Shown piece by piece: positions 1-6,507 of a stretch of DNA of 8,881 nucleotides. The translations under genes were made by a program, and so were the position numbers. Every line of letters starts with the position of its first letter. Position 1 is the stretch's first letter. Where the stretch lies: assembly GCA_938004025.1 (NCBI GenBank), contig CALKXC010000368.1, positions 1-8,881 of the forward strand, written 5' to 3'. The stretch comes from an uncultured Leucothrix sp. (lineage in GTDB: Bacteria > Pseudomonadota > Gammaproteobacteria > Thiotrichales > Thiotrichaceae). The notes below the pieces were generated by a model, which made no database searches, had not been told where the DNA came from, and saw only the letters and a list, made by a program, of their open reading frames with translations.

Positions 1-67
1 GCGTGCCAGCTTCGGCTTGTTTTAGAATCGCCATGATCTGGCTGTCGCTATAACGTGATGTTTTCAT
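1..67 (-). CDS. IS3-family transposase OrfA, N-terminal fragment cut by the window edge
   Basis: Only the first 22 codons are visible; the gene continues beyond position 1. The peptide begins MKTSRYSDSQIMAILKQAEA, which I recognise as the start of the OrfA helix-turn-helix protein of IS3-family elements. OrfA binds the terminal repeats and is normally fused to the DDE-type OrfB catalytic domain by a programmed frameshift. The ATG at 67-65 is preceded by AGGAGA at 80-75 with a 7-nt spacer, a strong Shine-Dalgarno, so this start is well supported. It has the same orientation as pdxH and lies just downstream of it. Whether the rest of the element is intact cannot be judged here. The family call is confident; the subgroup is not assigned. 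Confidence 0.85.
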   Translation of the reverse strand, partial: MKTSRYSDSQIMAILKQAEAGT

Positions 68-74
68 TGCAGAA

Positions 75-80
75 TCTCCT
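75..80 (-). promoter_or_regulatory. Ribosome binding site of the IS orfA
   Basis: On the minus strand AGGAGA precedes the ATG at 67 with a 7-nt spacer. It is one of the best Shine-Dalgarno matches in the window and fixes the orfA start. Confidence 0.7.
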
Positions 81-155
81 GCGTTTAGATTACGAGAAAA
101 TTCTACTTTTGGCTTCAGTTATTTTTCGGGGGGATTACCAAGAGAATTTGAAGCG

Positions 156-791
156 CTAGGGCTGCAGACGGTTCAATTCCCATGTGCCCGCAGTTAGTCG
201 ATATTCAAAACGGTCATGTAAGCGACTCTCACGCCCTTGCCAAAACTCGATGGTTTCAGGTATCACTTTGTAGCCGCCCCAATGTTCTGGGGTAGTTGGA
301 GCAGAGTCTTTAAAGCGTTCGGTGGCTTCGTTAAGCTGATCTACCAATGCCTCACGTGAAGCTATTGCTTTACTCTGATCTGAAGCCCAGGCACCTAGCT
401 GACTGCCAAGCGGGCGAGAGAGAAAATAATCAGCAGACTGTTGGGGTGAAAGTTTTTTCGCTACGCCACAAATACGTATCTGCCGCTCGAACTGTAGCCA
501 AGGAAAAAGAAGAGCCACTTGGTTGTTGGCCGTAATGTCTTGGCCTTTAGCGCTGTTGTAGTTAGTAAAAAAAGTAAAACCTTCTTCATCAAAGCCTTTT
601 AATAAAACGGTACGCGAACTGGGTTTTCCATCAGTCGAAACAGTGGACAGGCTCATTGCATTAGCATCTGGATAGTCAGAATCTAAAGCCTGTTTAAACC
701 AGAGATCAAACTGTTCAAATGGGTCAGCCGCTAAGTCTTTTCGATCTAATCCACTCTGAGTGTATTCTCTACGTAAGTCTGAGATATTCAT
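156..791 (-). CDS. pdxH: Pyridoxine/pyridoxamine 5'-phosphate oxidase
   Basis: FMN-dependent cytosolic enzyme that oxidises pyridoxine or pyridoxamine 5'-phosphate to pyridoxal 5'-phosphate, the last step of B6 synthesis and salvage. The 211-residue protein aligns by eye with E. coli PdxH (218 aa) along its length. It shows LRREYTQSGL (6-15), the FMN/substrate motif RTVLLK (60-65), FFTNYNSAKG (74-83), RPLGSQLGAW (126-135), and the C-terminal EFWQGRESRLHDRF (182-195) carrying the substrate-binding Arg/His pair. It ends in the family-typical RLxP. I chose the ATG at 791-789 over an in-frame ATG nine codons upstream (818) because its residues match the family N terminus and it forms an ATGA overlap with the uup stop, suggesting translational coupling. 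No terminator is visible between the stop codon and the IS3 element, so the insertion may have displaced it. Confidence 0.97.
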   Translation of the reverse strand: MNISDLRREYTQSGLDRKDLAADPFEQFDLWFKQALDSDYPDANAMSLSTVSTDGKPSSRTVLLKGFDEEGFTFFTNYNSAKGQDITANNQVALLFPWLQFERQIRICGVAKKLSPQQSADYFLSRPLGSQLGAWASDQSKAIASREALVDQLNEATERFKDSAPTTPEHWGGYKVIPETIEFWQGRESRLHDRFEYRLTAGTWELNRLQP

Positions 792-2698
792 TTTGCTTCG
801 TCCATTAAGGTTTCCCAACGAGCATACTTTTCTTCAAGGTCAGACTGCATTTTTTGATACTCATCCGTTACTTTTTGTGCAGCTGCGTGATCTCGTTTGA
901 AGAATTCAGGTGAAGCCATCTCAATTTCAGTTTCTTCGATCTTTTGTTCAAGGGCTTCTATTTCTTTTGGAAGTCCATCAAGCTCATGTTGAAGTTTGAA
1001 GCTAAGTTTCTTACCAGTACTTTTAGTCGATTGAGCTTGAGACTTTCCTGTTTTGTTAGTTTGCTGTTGGCTTTGTTTAGCTTTTGCAGCCTCGTTGGCT
1101 GCTCTTTCTTGCTGCTGTTGCATGCAATCGTCGTAGCTTCCAATATATTCTCGGATAATGCCATTACCCTCAAAAACTAAACAACTACTCACTAAATTAT
1201 TGATAAAGGTGCGGTCATGACTGACGATAATCACAGTGCCTTTATAGTTTAATAGCAAATCTTCAAGCAGCTCTAATGTTTCAACATCAAGATCATTCGT
1301 TGGCTCATCGAGTACTAAAATGTTGGCTGGTTTGATAAATAGTTTAGCCAGCATTAAGCGATTACGTTCACCCCCGGACAGTGAGTTTACCGGGGAGTTA
1401 GCACGTTGCGGCGTAAATAAGAAATCTTGCAAGTAGCTAATTACGTGCTTTGTTTTGCCATTGATGGTGATGTTATCTGCGCCACGATCAAGGTTGTCTT
1501 TTACGGACTTGTCTTCGTCTAGTTGATCTCTCAGTTGGTCAAAATAGGCAACTTGAAGGCTTGTACCCAGAATCGCCGTTCCTGAGTCAGGTTCAAGTCT
1601 ACCCAGCAAGAGCCTTAGGAGTGTTGTTTTACCGACACCGTTAGGTCCTACTAAGCCAATTCTGTCACCACGTTGAACAAGGATAGAAAAATTATCGACT
1701 AGTTTTTTACCATCAATGCTGTAGCTGATTTTTTTGGCTTCAACCACTTTCTTTCCAGACTTCTCCCCACTATCCATCTCAAGCTTGGCATTTCCTTGTC
1801 TCTTTCGAATTGCCGCATGCTCTTTACGCATGGCTTCTAACGCCCTTACACGACCTTCATTCCGGGTACGGCGGGCTTTTATTCCCTGTCGTATCCAAAC
1901 CTCTTCTTCAGCCAGTTTCTTTGCAAAGCGAGCGTTCTCGGCACTTTCAGCTTCTAACTGCTCGGCTTTACGACGTAAGAAATTATCATAGTCGCCCGGC
2001 CAGCTAGACGCTATGCCTCGATCAATTTCAACGATGCGTGTGGCCAGCCTGCGCAGGAAGCTACGATCATGGGTAATGAAAATCAATGTGGCTTTATAGT
2101 TCAGGAGAAACTCTTCCAGCCATTGGATAACGCTAATATCTAAATGGTTGGTAGGCTCGTCTAACAATAAAATATCAGGGTCTTGTACTAAGGCACGAGC
2201 TAGCAGGACACGGCGCTTAACACCACCAGAGAGCTGATTAAAATCAGCATTTTCATCCAGAGTGAGTCGAGTAATAATACTTTCAATATTCTGACTGAAT
2301 TTCCAACCGTCACAGGCTTCTAATTTTTGCTGCACAGACTCGAGCTGAGACATCCATTTTTCATCTTGGTTTTCTGTTTGGATGCTTAATTGATTGAATT
2401 GAGCTAATAACTTGCCTGTCTCAGCTAATCCACCTGCAACTACCTCATAAACGCTCCCCGTCATATCTTGAGGTACTTCTTGTTCAAGCTGGGTAATGAC
2501 GACGCCATGTTGTTTGGTAATTTCACCAGAGTCTGGCTTTATCTTTCCGTTTATTATTTTCAGCAGGCTGGACTTTCCTGCGCCGTTACGACCGATCAAA
2601 CAGATGCGTTCATTGTGTTCGATGCTGATATTGATGTCATCAAGCAGGGCGGGCCCACCGAAACTCAGTTGGACATTTTGTAAGCGAAGTAGAGCCAT
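788..2698 (-). CDS. uup: ABC-F family ATPase Uup
   Basis: Soluble ABC-F protein with two nucleotide-binding domains and no membrane segments. Uup homologues act on ribosomes and limit precise excision of transposons; the C-terminal region binds DNA. At 636 aa it matches E. coli Uup (635 aa). Domain 1 has Walker A GRNGAGKS (36-43), signature LSGG (156-159), Walker B ILLLDEPTNHLD (176-187) and switch His210. A basic charged linker with RQGIKARRTRNEGR follows at about 270-283. Domain 2 has Walker A GPNGVGKT (351-358), signature LSGGE (440-444), Walker B ILVLDEPTNDLD (460-471) and His494. A Gln/Lys/Ala-rich low-complexity stretch (about 526-562) leads to a predicted coiled coil (about 567-633), typical of Uup rather than EttA. 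It starts 5 nt after the tsaC stop, with no obvious Shine-Dalgarno, so coupled reinitiation is likely. Both ATPase sites look intact. Confidence 0.95.
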   Translation of the reverse strand: MALLRLQNVQLSFGGPALLDDINISIEHNERICLIGRNGAGKSSLLKIINGKIKPDSGEITKQHGVVITQLEQEVPQDMTGSVYEVVAGGLAETGKLLAQFNQLSIQTENQDEKWMSQLESVQQKLEACDGWKFSQNIESIITRLTLDENADFNQLSGGVKRRVLLARALVQDPDILLLDEPTNHLDISVIQWLEEFLLNYKATLIFITHDRSFLRRLATRIVEIDRGIASSWPGDYDNFLRRKAEQLEAESAENARFAKKLAEEEVWIRQGIKARRTRNEGRVRALEAMRKEHAAIRKRQGNAKLEMDSGEKSGKKVVEAKKISYSIDGKKLVDNFSILVQRGDRIGLVGPNGVGKTTLLRLLLGRLEPDSGTAILGTSLQVAYFDQLRDQLDEDKSVKDNLDRGADNITINGKTKHVISYLQDFLFTPQRANSPVNSLSGGERNRLMLAKLFIKPANILVLDEPTNDLDVETLELLEDLLLNYKGTVIIVSHDRTFINNLVSSCLVFEGNGIIREYIGSYDDCMQQQQERAANEAAKAKQSQQQTNKTGKSQAQSTKSTGKKLSFKLQHELDGLPKEIEALEQKIEETEIEMASPEFFKRDHAAAQKVTDEYQKMQSDLEEKYARWETLMDEAK

Positions 2699-2703
2699 AA
2701 GTT

Positions 2704-3264
2704 TTAACTGTGACGAAGAATTTTTCCGCTAGCTACATCGCGGATTTCGGTAGGCTTGAGCTGTCCACCGGTTTGGCCATCTAAGACTGCACTTAGTGCA
2801 GGTTGATGGTGCATAAATTGGTCGATAATTTCACTGGTGACTTTGCAAGGCTGTTCACCACTTAAATTTGCACTTGTTGATGTCAGTGGGTGCTTCAGGC
2901 TTGAACATAGTGCTTGAACCAGCGGATGTGCACTAACACGTACCGCCAGAGTGTCATGAGCACCTGTTAATAAGGGGGAAATACGCTTGCTCGCTGGGAA
3001 TATCCAAGTGATTGGTGCAGGCGTTGATTGCTCCAAAGTGGGCTCAACATTTGCTGCTAAAAAAGGGCGAAGTTGCTCAAAAGATGAAGCAATCAGAATT
3101 AACCCTTTTTCTGGAGAGCGTTTCTTTATGCTTAAAAGCGTTTCAACAGCCTCTAAGTTACTTGGGTCGCAACCTAAGCCAAAGACCGCTTCAGTAGGGT
3201 AAGCAATGACTCCACCTTGGGTGACGCTGTTGCAAACTGCTTCAATATTAGACGTAACCAGCAT
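2704..3264 (-). CDS. tsaC: L-threonylcarbamoyladenylate synthase TsaC (YrdC/Sua5 family)
   Basis: Makes threonylcarbamoyl-AMP from threonine, bicarbonate and ATP, the first step of the essential t6A37 modification of ANN-decoding tRNAs; the TsaB/D/E proteins then transfer the group. The 186 aa (E. coli TsaC 190) form a single YrdC domain without the Sua5 extension. It carries VIAYPTEAVFGLGCDP (19-34), the KxR motif at K47/R49 with EKGLILIAS (52-60), LAVRVSAHP (106-114), and STSANLSG (129-136) containing the SxN motif at S131/N133; it ends near PTEIRD (171-176). The usual WPGPxT motif reads TPAPIT (81-86), a small deviation. The ATG at 3264 has a good AGGTGAG site at 3279-3273 placed inside the last topA codons. 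It lies 5 nt from topA and 5 nt from uup, consistent with an operon. Confidence 0.95.
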   Translation of the reverse strand: MLVTSNIEAVCNSVTQGGVIAYPTEAVFGLGCDPSNLEAVETLLSIKKRSPEKGLILIASSFEQLRPFLAANVEPTLEQSTPAPITWIFPASKRISPLLTGAHDTLAVRVSAHPLVQALCSSLKHPLTSTSANLSGEQPCKVTSEIIDQFMHHQPALSAVLDGQTGGQLKPTEIRDVASGKILRHS

Positions 3265-3269
3265 CTAGA

Positions 3270-5831
3270 TTACTCACCTTTAGTGCTGGACTCATCTTTC
3301 GCATCGACCTTTTTCTTTGCAGGAGCCTTCTTCGCAGCAGGCTTTTTCTTGGTAGTGGCCTTTTTAGTCGCTGTTTTTTTGGCTGGCGCCTTTTTGGTCG
3401 CCGCTTTCTTTGCTGCTGGTTTCTTTGCCGCCGGTTTTTTCTTTGCAGGCGCTTTTTCAGTCTTTTTAGCCGCGGCTTTTTTACCACGACCTTTCCGTTC
3501 TGGCGCTTCAGCAAGCATTCTTACACAATCTTCTAGCGTTAATGTTTTCGCATCAACATCTTTAGGTACGCGAGCATTTTTGTTTTTGTCGGTGACATAA
3601 GGTCCCCAACGGCCGTTCAGTACCTGTATCCCTTCATCAGGGTAATCCTGAATTAGCTTTTCGGCATCTGCTTTTTTCTTCGCTGCAATCAGTTCTAACG
3701 CTTGTTCTAAGGTGACTGTATAAGGGTCATTATTATCTTTTGGTAGTGATACAAACTTACTACCGTATTTTACGTAAGGACCAAATCGACCAAAGTTGGT
3801 GCTGATTGCCTCGCCTTCTTCTGTTTCACCAAGCGCTCTAGGGAGTTTGAAGAGCTCTAGAGCATCTTCAAAAGTAACGCTGTCCATCTTTTGACCGGGC
3901 CGTAGGCTTGCAAACTGTGGCTTTTCCTCGTCGTCACGGTGGCCTATTTGCACAAAAGGACCAAAACGTCCCATGCGAACTGAAACAGGTTTACCGGTTT
4001 TTTCATCAGTACCGATAACACGTGCTTGCATAACTTCTTCACGTGAAACAGATTTATCTTTATCGACGACTAATTCATGGAATGGCGTCCAGAAAGCCTC
4101 AAGAACAGGCTTCCATTCTTTTTCGCCCCGTGAAATTTCATCTAACTCGTTTTCAAGGTTGGCGGTAAAGTTGTAATCCACATATTGTGTGAAATGCTCA
4201 GTCAAAAAGCGTTTCACGATGCGACCTATGTCCGTAGGGTAAAAGCGTCTAGTTTCAAGCTCCACATATTCGCGAGATTGCAACGTAGAAATGATGCTGG
4301 CATAAGTAGAAGGTCGGCCAATATCATATTCTTCAAGCGTTTTTACCAAACTGGCTTCAGAGAAGCGCGGTGGTGGTTCAGTGAAATGCTGATCAGCAGA
4401 AACGGCTAGCAATTCAATTTTGTCACCTTCTTCCATAATCGGAAGAATCTTGTCTTTTTTATCGTCATTCTCCTTTGCCGTGTCACTGGTCGCATCAACA
4501 CCTTCTTGATAAACCGACATGAACCCAGGGTCGCGAACGACGGATCCGCTAGCACGGAAGAAGTTACCTTCGCTGCAAGATAAATCAGCCGATACGGTAT
4601 CCATCGTCGCGTGAATCATCTGACTGGCTAGGGTGCGTTTCCAGATAAGGTCATAGAGTTTGTACTGTTCATCTGTCAGATGCTGTTTGATCTCATCTGG
4701 GATATTTGTAACTGAGGTTGGACGTATCGCTTCGTGGGCCTCTTGAGCATTCTTGGACTTCGTTTTAAATTCACGAACGTCAGGATTAACCGCTTGCTGC
4801 CCAAAGCGCTGACTGATTAGGCCACGTGCTTCTTCAATAGCATCGTTACCCAAGGAAACCGAGTCGGTTCTCATATAAGTAATGAGACCAACAGGGCCAT
4901 CACCAAGGTCGATTCCTTCGTAAAGTTGCTGTGCAACACTCATGGTGCGTCTTGTGGTGAAGCGGAGCTTTCTAGCCGCTTCTTGCTGAAGCGTCGAAGT
5001 AGTAAAAGGAGCAGAAGGGTGGCGTTTACGCTGCTTCTTTTCTAAACGAGTAACGGTCAGGGTGCCAGGAGAAGTGGTTTCACCCTCGCTGTTTTCGATT
5101 AGGCCCGAGTCATCAGTTATCGTTTTTCTTGCCCCGAGCGCTAGCTCTGAGCTATTTAAGTCGAACTGCTTTAGATTGTTACCTGCTAAAGTGTGCAATT
5201 TAGCTGAGAATGGTTGTTTATCCTTCTCCACCGACGCGTCTAAAGTCCAGTATTCCTGAGGAATAAAGGCTTCAATTTCTTCTTCTCGCTCAACAATCAT
5301 GCGCAAGGCAGGGCTTTGAACCCGACCGGCAGAAAGGCTAGGTTTAATTTTTTTCCAAAGTAAAGGAGATAAATTAAAGCCTACTAAGTAGTCAAGTGCC
5401 CGTCTAGCTTGTTGCGCATCGATCATCGGCATCGCAAGCTGGCGTGGGTTGGCTACAGCTTCTTGAACAGCTTTTTTATTAATCTCGTAAAAAACGACTC
5501 GGGTGACTTCTTTGTCTTTGAGCAGGTTTTTTTCTTTGAGGTACTCATGAAGGTGCCATGAAATAGCTTCACCCTCTCTATCAGGGTCGGTCGCTAGATG
5601 TAGAGTTTTAGCTTTTTTTAGTGACTTAACAATGCGATCAACATGCTTTTTATTACGATCTATCAGTTGATATTGCATGTTAAAGTCGTCGTCAGTGTCT
5701 ATCGCACCGGATTTTGGAATCAAATCACGCACATGCCCATAAGAAGCGAGTACTTCAAAGTCTTTGCCCAAGTATTTTTCGATTGTCTTTGCTTTAGCCG
5801 GTGATTCGACGATGACGAGGTTATCGCTCAT
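3270..5831 (-). CDS. topA: DNA topoisomerase I (type IA)
   Basis: Relaxes negative supercoils by a transient 5'-phosphotyrosine single-strand break, balancing gyrase. The 853-aa protein opens with the TOPRIM domain: LVIVESPAKAKTI (5-17, catalytic Glu9) and ATDPDREGEA (80-89) with the D82/D84/E86 metal-binding cluster. SLSAGRVQSPALR (165-177) follows, then the active site GLITYMRTDS (315-324) with catalytic Tyr319 and Arg321. HEAIRPTS (366-373) and GRPSTYASII (505-514) complete the core. The C-terminal part holds three glycine-rich repeats starting GRFGPFV (621), GRFGPYV (681) and GRWGPYV (740), then a Lys/Ala-rich tail. Only two cysteines (419, 769) are present, so the tetracysteine zinc ribbons of E. 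coli TopA are absent. The ATG at 5831 begins the conserved sequence; its Shine-Dalgarno is weak (AAGA about 10-13 nt upstream). It probably heads the topA-tsaC-uup-pdxH unit. Confidence 0.97.
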   Translation of the reverse strand: MSDNLVIVESPAKAKTIEKYLGKDFEVLASYGHVRDLIPKSGAIDTDDDFNMQYQLIDRNKKHVDRIVKSLKKAKTLHLATDPDREGEAISWHLHEYLKEKNLLKDKEVTRVVFYEINKKAVQEAVANPRQLAMPMIDAQQARRALDYLVGFNLSPLLWKKIKPSLSAGRVQSPALRMIVEREEEIEAFIPQEYWTLDASVEKDKQPFSAKLHTLAGNNLKQFDLNSSELALGARKTITDDSGLIENSEGETTSPGTLTVTRLEKKQRKRHPSAPFTTSTLQQEAARKLRFTTRRTMSVAQQLYEGIDLGDGPVGLITYMRTDSVSLGNDAIEEARGLISQRFGQQAVNPDVREFKTKSKNAQEAHEAIRPTSVTNIPDEIKQHLTDEQYKLYDLIWKRTLASQMIHATMDTVSADLSCSEGNFFRASGSVVRDPGFMSVYQEGVDATSDTAKENDDKKDKILPIMEEGDKIELLAVSADQHFTEPPPRFSEASLVKTLEEYDIGRPSTYASIISTLQSREYVELETRRFYPTDIGRIVKRFLTEHFTQYVDYNFTANLENELDEISRGEKEWKPVLEAFWTPFHELVVDKDKSVSREEVMQARVIGTDEKTGKPVSVRMGRFGPFVQIGHRDDEEKPQFASLRPGQKMDSVTFEDALELFKLPRALGETEEGEAISTNFGRFGPYVKYGSKFVSLPKDNNDPYTVTLEQALELIAAKKKADAEKLIQDYPDEGIQVLNGRWGPYVTDKNKNARVPKDVDAKTLTLEDCVRMLAEAPERKGRGKKAAAKKTEKAPAKKKPAAKKPAAKKAATKKAPAKKTATKKATTKKKPAAKKAPAKKKVDAKDESSTKGE
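3273..3279 (-). promoter_or_regulatory. Ribosome binding site of tsaC, inside the topA 3' end
   Basis: AGGTGAG on the minus strand, 8 nt before the tsaC ATG, is formed by the final Gly-Glu codons of topA. It supports the tsaC start and implies translational linkage of topA and tsaC. Confidence 0.65.
3309..3482 (-). repeat. Lys/Ala-rich repetitive tail-coding segment of topA
   Basis: Codons 784-841 of topA encode irregular repeats of the type KKPAAKK, KKAPAKK and KKATTKK, resembling histone-H1-like bacterial tails. The DNA is correspondingly repetitive, with many short A-runs on the coding strand. Basic tails of this kind on topoisomerases are thought to help hold DNA; that role is inferred here from composition. 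It ends in an acidic/polar cap (AKDESSTKGE). Confidence 0.85.
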
Positions 5832-5867
5832 ATGGTAATGATCTTAATTAAAATTTGTGGCAACCAT

Positions 5868-5897
5868 ACACCGATTTCAGAAGTAGAGTAAAGAGCG
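5868..5897 (-). promoter_or_regulatory. Weak candidate topA promoter
   Basis: Between the hairpin and topA, the minus strand has TTTACT (-35-like) and TATGGT (-10-like) separated by 18 nt. Both are imperfect matches to the sigma-70 consensus. Some promoter is expected here if the upstream hairpin terminates, since topA is normally supercoiling-responsive, but this assignment is tentative. Confidence 0.2.
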
Positions 5898-5928
5898 AAG
5901 TGAGGGAAAGTTAGGAGATTGTAAGAAT

Positions 5929-5960
5929 AGAAACAAGGGGCGTCCTTGCCCTTTGTTTGT
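5929..5960 (-). terminator. Candidate terminator hairpin after smg
   Basis: On the minus strand, just past the smg stop, AAACAAAGGGC (5958-5948) pairs with GCCCCTTGTTT (5941-5931) around the loop AAGGAC. This is an 11-position stem with one A·C mismatch. It is followed by a T-rich but interrupted stretch (CTATTCTT) rather than a clean U-run. The position fits a leaky intrinsic terminator for the dprA-smg transcript. The opposite strand has no U-tract after the hairpin. Confidence 0.45.
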
Positions 5961-5966
5961 AAAAAC

Positions 5967-6443
5967 TTAGTGGTAACTGAGTGGTTCGTTACCCATTGCG
6001 ACAGAATCCATCCAGATATAGGAAGCCTCAGAGTCTGGTTGATTTAACAGCAACATCAGTACAACCCATTTGAGTTTATTGACATCAAAATCTTTGTCTT
6101 TGAGTTCAAGTATTCTATCGATTGCGCGCTCACGCATTTCATGAGTGAGGACTTTGGATTGCTCAAGAAACATCAAGTAGCTTTGACATTCAAAGCTCAA
6201 CCAGCGTGATTCGTAGCGGGAAAACACCCGAATACCACGTGAGCTTGGTTCTGTGATATAAACTTCGGTTTCGTCAGCTAAGCTTTCTAGCCAATCGAAG
6301 GCTTTACTAATGTCGTTATTAGGGAAGCCTGCATCCTGTAAATAGTGCTGAAGGGCGGCTTTGTTTTGAGTAACATCGTCAACTTCAGAATAGTTTTCAA
6401 ACAAGTAAAAAAGCACATCCAGTGTATTTTCTTTTGTGTTCAT
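5967..6443 (-). CDS. smg: Smg family protein (DUF494)
   Basis: Conserved small cytosolic protein of unclear molecular function, almost always found beside dprA in gammaproteobacteria. The 158 residues match E. coli Smg (157 aa) in length and landmarks: DVLFYLFENY (9-18), DAGF (37-40), WLESLA (51-56), FLEQ (92-95) and the C-terminal block DKDFDVNKLKWVVLMLL (116-132). There is no signal peptide or membrane segment. The N terminus has about seven residues before the usual MxDVLxYLF start. A GGGA about 6-9 nt before the ATG supports the chosen start, and no better in-frame alternative is seen. It lies 64 nt after dprA and 135 nt before topA. Identity is confident from sequence plus position; I offer no function. 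Confidence 0.92.
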   Translation of the reverse strand: MNTKENTLDVLFYLFENYSEVDDVTQNKAALQHYLQDAGFPNNDISKAFDWLESLADETEVYITEPSSRGIRVFSRYESRWLSFECQSYLMFLEQSKVLTHEMRERAIDRILELKDKDFDVNKLKWVVLMLLLNQPDSEASYIWMDSVAMGNEPLSYH

Positions 6444-6463
6444 AGTGTCCCGTTTATCCGTCC

Positions 6464-6472
6464 ATTATCTCA
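6464..6472 (-). promoter_or_regulatory. Candidate extended -10 promoter for smg
   Basis: In the 64-nt dprA-smg gap the minus strand reads TGAGATAAT: an extended TGn followed by GATAAT (five of six to TATAAT). Transcription would start about 14 nt before the smg ATG. No good -35 hexamer is present at 16-18 nt, which extended -10 promoters can tolerate. It could be chance in AT-rich DNA. Confidence 0.3.
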
Positions 6473-6507
6473 GCAAGGGCGATTAATCAGAAACTATGAA
6501 CTCACAA

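Larger units (their letters stand above)
1..140 (-). mobile_element. Left end of an IS3-family insertion sequence (partial)
   Basis: The orfA start at 67 needs an IS end between it and the pdxH stop at 156. Read on the minus strand, the sequence from 140 begins TGGTAATCCCCCCGAAAAAT. It has the TG start and C-rich run typical of IS3-family terminal inverted repeats, so 140 is my best estimate of the boundary. The bases at 141-144 (AGAG) would then be a candidate 3-4 bp target duplication. The opposite end is outside the window, so neither the repeat pairing nor the duplication can be confirmed. The presence of the element is well supported; the exact boundary is a guess. Confidence 0.6.

Noticed and set aside
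2468..2732. Two overlapping plus-strand reading frames opposite the uup start
   Set aside because: Both are antisense to the conserved uup Walker A region, and neither resembles any protein family.
3248..3514. Minus-strand 88-codon Arg/Lys-rich frame overlapping the topA tail and tsaC start, considered as a frameshift product
   Set aside because: It is the +1 frame of the repetitive tail, so composition alone explains it. Reaching it needs a +1 shift, while the A-runs present would favour -1 slippage, and none forms a canonical slippery heptamer in the right phase.
3217..3600. Plus-strand reading frame of 127 codons rich in Phe/Ala/Val that looks like a membrane protein
   Set aside because: It is the antisense of the topA Lys/Ala tail: AAA/AAG and GCN codons read backwards as Phe and hydrophobic residues. 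It has no family resemblance, and the tail frame is clearly the coding one.
5844..5851. Palindrome TTAATTAA before topA as an operator
   Set aside because: It is an 8-bp AT-only palindrome in AT-rich intergenic DNA; too short and too likely by chance to call a site.
5844..5867. Seven-codon minus-strand leader ORF (MVATNFN) upstream of topA
   Set aside because: It has no ribosome site, no runs of regulatory codons and no attenuator-like structure behind it. Such a short frame is expected by chance in AT-rich DNA.
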